In this document: positions 42,486 to 43,694 of the stretch, piece after piece
Layout of the letters: every line of letters starts with the position of its first letter
How positions within the stretch are numbered: the stretch's first letter is position 1
Assembly: GCA_016721005.1 (NCBI GenBank)
Contig: JADKJM010000017.1
Coordinates: 1-43,694, forward strand
DNA length: 43,694 nucleotides
Reading direction: 5' to 3'
Source: Flavobacteriales bacterium
GTDB taxonomy: Bacteria > Bacteroidota > Bacteroidia > Flavobacteriales_F > PHOS-HE28
Program-made: the position numbers and the translations under genes
Notes under the pieces: generated by a model
What the model saw: only the letters and a program-made list of their open reading frames with translations
Databases searched by the model: none
What the model was told of the DNA's origin: nothing

Positions 42486-43285
42486 ATGACGGATATTCTC
42501 CAGCGTGCGCGCAGTTATATGGGCCACTTGGCCGCAGGCGCGCACGCGGCACAGCGTTCATAGTCCGTTCGTGTATGAGTCGACCGAGAACGTGTTCCGT
42601 CCGCGTCCTATGGATGTGAGGCGTTCGCCGTGATTGAGCAATTGCGTTCGGACCTCCTTCGCAGCGCATCAGGCCATTCAGGTGAACGATCCAGGTGCTG
42701 GTTCTGTCCGATCGAATGGACCGATGAGACGCGTAGCCGCCCAAGCCCGGTCAGCGCCCTAAGCCACCGTATCACGCGTTTAAGGTACAAACTGGCCCGA
42801 CACCTCGATGCTCGGCAGGTTCTGGAACTGGGCACCTCCTTCGGCCTTTACCACCTTGTACTTGGCCCACGGCGCCCGTAACGGGCGGGTGCACACGACC
42901 GAGGTTGTCCCGAGACCTTGAGTATAGCCAAGAAGAATCTCGAGATCCTCCCACAAATCCGGGCTGATCCACGCCACCTTCGGAAGTTTCGAGGACCGCC
43001 TTTCCCGATGTCCTTCGACGAATGGAGCGGCCTGACCTCGCGTTCATCGACGGTCATCATGAAGAGGAAGCGACCCTTCGATACTTCGAGAATGTCGCCT
43101 GAGCAAGGCACATAACGACAATCGGTCTTCGTCTTCGATGACATCCACTGGAGTCCGGGATGGAAGCGGCTTGGACGCCTGGAGAACCATTCCGCAGTCA
43201 CCGTGACCGACCGACCCAGCCGACATGGGCCTAGTGTTCCTGCGATCCGAGCAGGCCGCGAGGAGCATTCCGATTGCGGTATTGA
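42486..43285 (+). CDS. Class I SAM-dependent methyltransferase, heavily frameshifted
   Basis: Pieces in three frames line up with one Bacteroidota O-methyltransferase-like family: MTDILQRARSYMGHLA then VHSPFVYE at the start, VIEQLRSDLLRS, RQVLELGTSFGL (SAM motif I, with the Glu-Leu-Gly-Thr-Ser core), ETLSIAKKNLEILP, LDLAFIDGHHEEEATLRYFE (motif with the metal or substrate Asp), a degraded VFDDIHWS-like stretch, GMEAAW, and a terminal LRY before a TGA at 43283-43285. Nearly every 60-100 nt carries an indel. The repaired length of about 265 residues fits the family. Substrate unknown. Confidence 0.6.
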
Positions 43286-43317
43286 GTACTGCAGGCCGGT
43301 CACGGATCCGAGGTTAA

Positions 43318-43694
43318 TGGTTCCGTCCTTGCGCATCTCCGATCCTGCGCCAGATCCTACCTTTCGTCCTCGTTACGCGTTGCCTCCTTGTTCCAGCAGC
43401 CTTGCGCTGGTCGGTCGTGCTTCTGGCGTTGACCGCCACGGAGGTTCAATGCCACCTGAGCACGTGGTTGTTACGGTCCGGAATGGCGAGATCCACACCT
43501 CATCTAACGGCAGGGTCCCGATCCCAGACCTCGATACCGACCTACGGATGGGGCGGAAGTGAGGATATTAATCTCATGACTAATGCGGCAGGCGGGATCC
43601 TGTTCACCTCGGCGGTGGGACCAACGACAAGGTCGAAGTGCGCAATGCCGCTATGGTCACCATGCCGAACGGCACCGGGGTCATCGCGAATTCA
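43318..43694 (+). CDS. N-terminal part of a probable T9SS-type surface protein (runs off window)
   Basis: Read across frames, a hydrophobic stretch (ILPFVLVTRCLLVPAALRWS and LALTATEVQ) could be a signal peptide. It is followed by SEDINLMTNAAGGILFTSAV and then EVRNAAMVTMPNGTGVIANS. The pattern GxxLFxTxG...MPNGTGLxG is common near the N-terminus of large secreted Bacteroidota proteins with PKD and gliding-type C-terminal domains. The start codon is uncertain and the gene continues beyond the window. Confidence 0.35.

Overview
The window looks like a chromosomal contig from an uncultured member of the Bacteroidota, most likely Flavobacteriales-like. The evidence is type IX secretion (T9SS) style C-terminal sorting domains, Bacteroidota-type promoters (TAnnTTTG -7 element), an exbB-exbD-exbD-tonB-folC gene order, and Bacteroidota-like ParE, AnmK and amino-acid dehydrogenase sequences. 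GC content is high for the group, near 58-60% by eye. No rRNA, CRISPR array, transposase or integrase was seen.

Layout. 1-6.4 kb holds housekeeping genes: parE, a cold-shock gene, a fatty-acid desaturase, the 3' part of psd, a YjjG-type HAD phosphatase, a small membrane protein and a upp gene that lacks its catalytic middle. 6.4-14 kb, on the minus strand, holds a FemAB/GNAT-like protein, a polysaccharide-deacetylase-like protein, wecB, radC, rpsT, a polyprenyl-phosphate sugar transferase, a WecG/TagA-type glycosyltransferase and a sugar-nucleotide epimerase/dehydratase. 14.2-21.1 kb interrupts this locus with a T9SS-exported beta-helix protein, an Eco29kI-like restriction-modification pair, a KTSC protein, a 21-bp tandem-repeat array and a conserved unknown protein. 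Dispersed repeats bracket the restriction-modification part. 21.1-29.2 kb resumes the minus-strand surface-polysaccharide operon: Wza-like exporter, Wzc-like tyrosine autokinase, Wzx flippase, two glycosyltransferase-like genes and a Wzy polymerase/ligase. Together these blocks describe a Wzx/Wzy-dependent exopolysaccharide or capsule pathway.

29.2-37.6 kb holds an acyl-CoA dehydrogenase divergent from anmK, a large modular T9SS surface protein, an unknown protein with a fibronectin-III-like end, a second and larger 21-bp array (20 units in strict register), and a Glu/Leu/Phe/Val dehydrogenase. 37.6-41.1 kb is exbB-exbD-exbD-tonB-folC with start/stop overlaps. 41.16-41.66 kb is a tRNA-Val cluster in which three degenerate tRNA-like copies precede two recognisable tRNA-Val genes. 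The right end holds an outer-membrane-like fragment, a heavily frameshifted SAM methyltransferase and the start of a surface protein.

Caveat. Frameshifts are dense in roughly the first 7 kb and the last 12 kb and rare between about 10 and 31 kb. This looks like low-coverage consensus error towards contig ends more than biology. Genes broken only by single-base indels are annotated as one CDS each. The larger losses (upp core, psd N-terminus, tRNA 3' parts) could be real or assembly artefacts.
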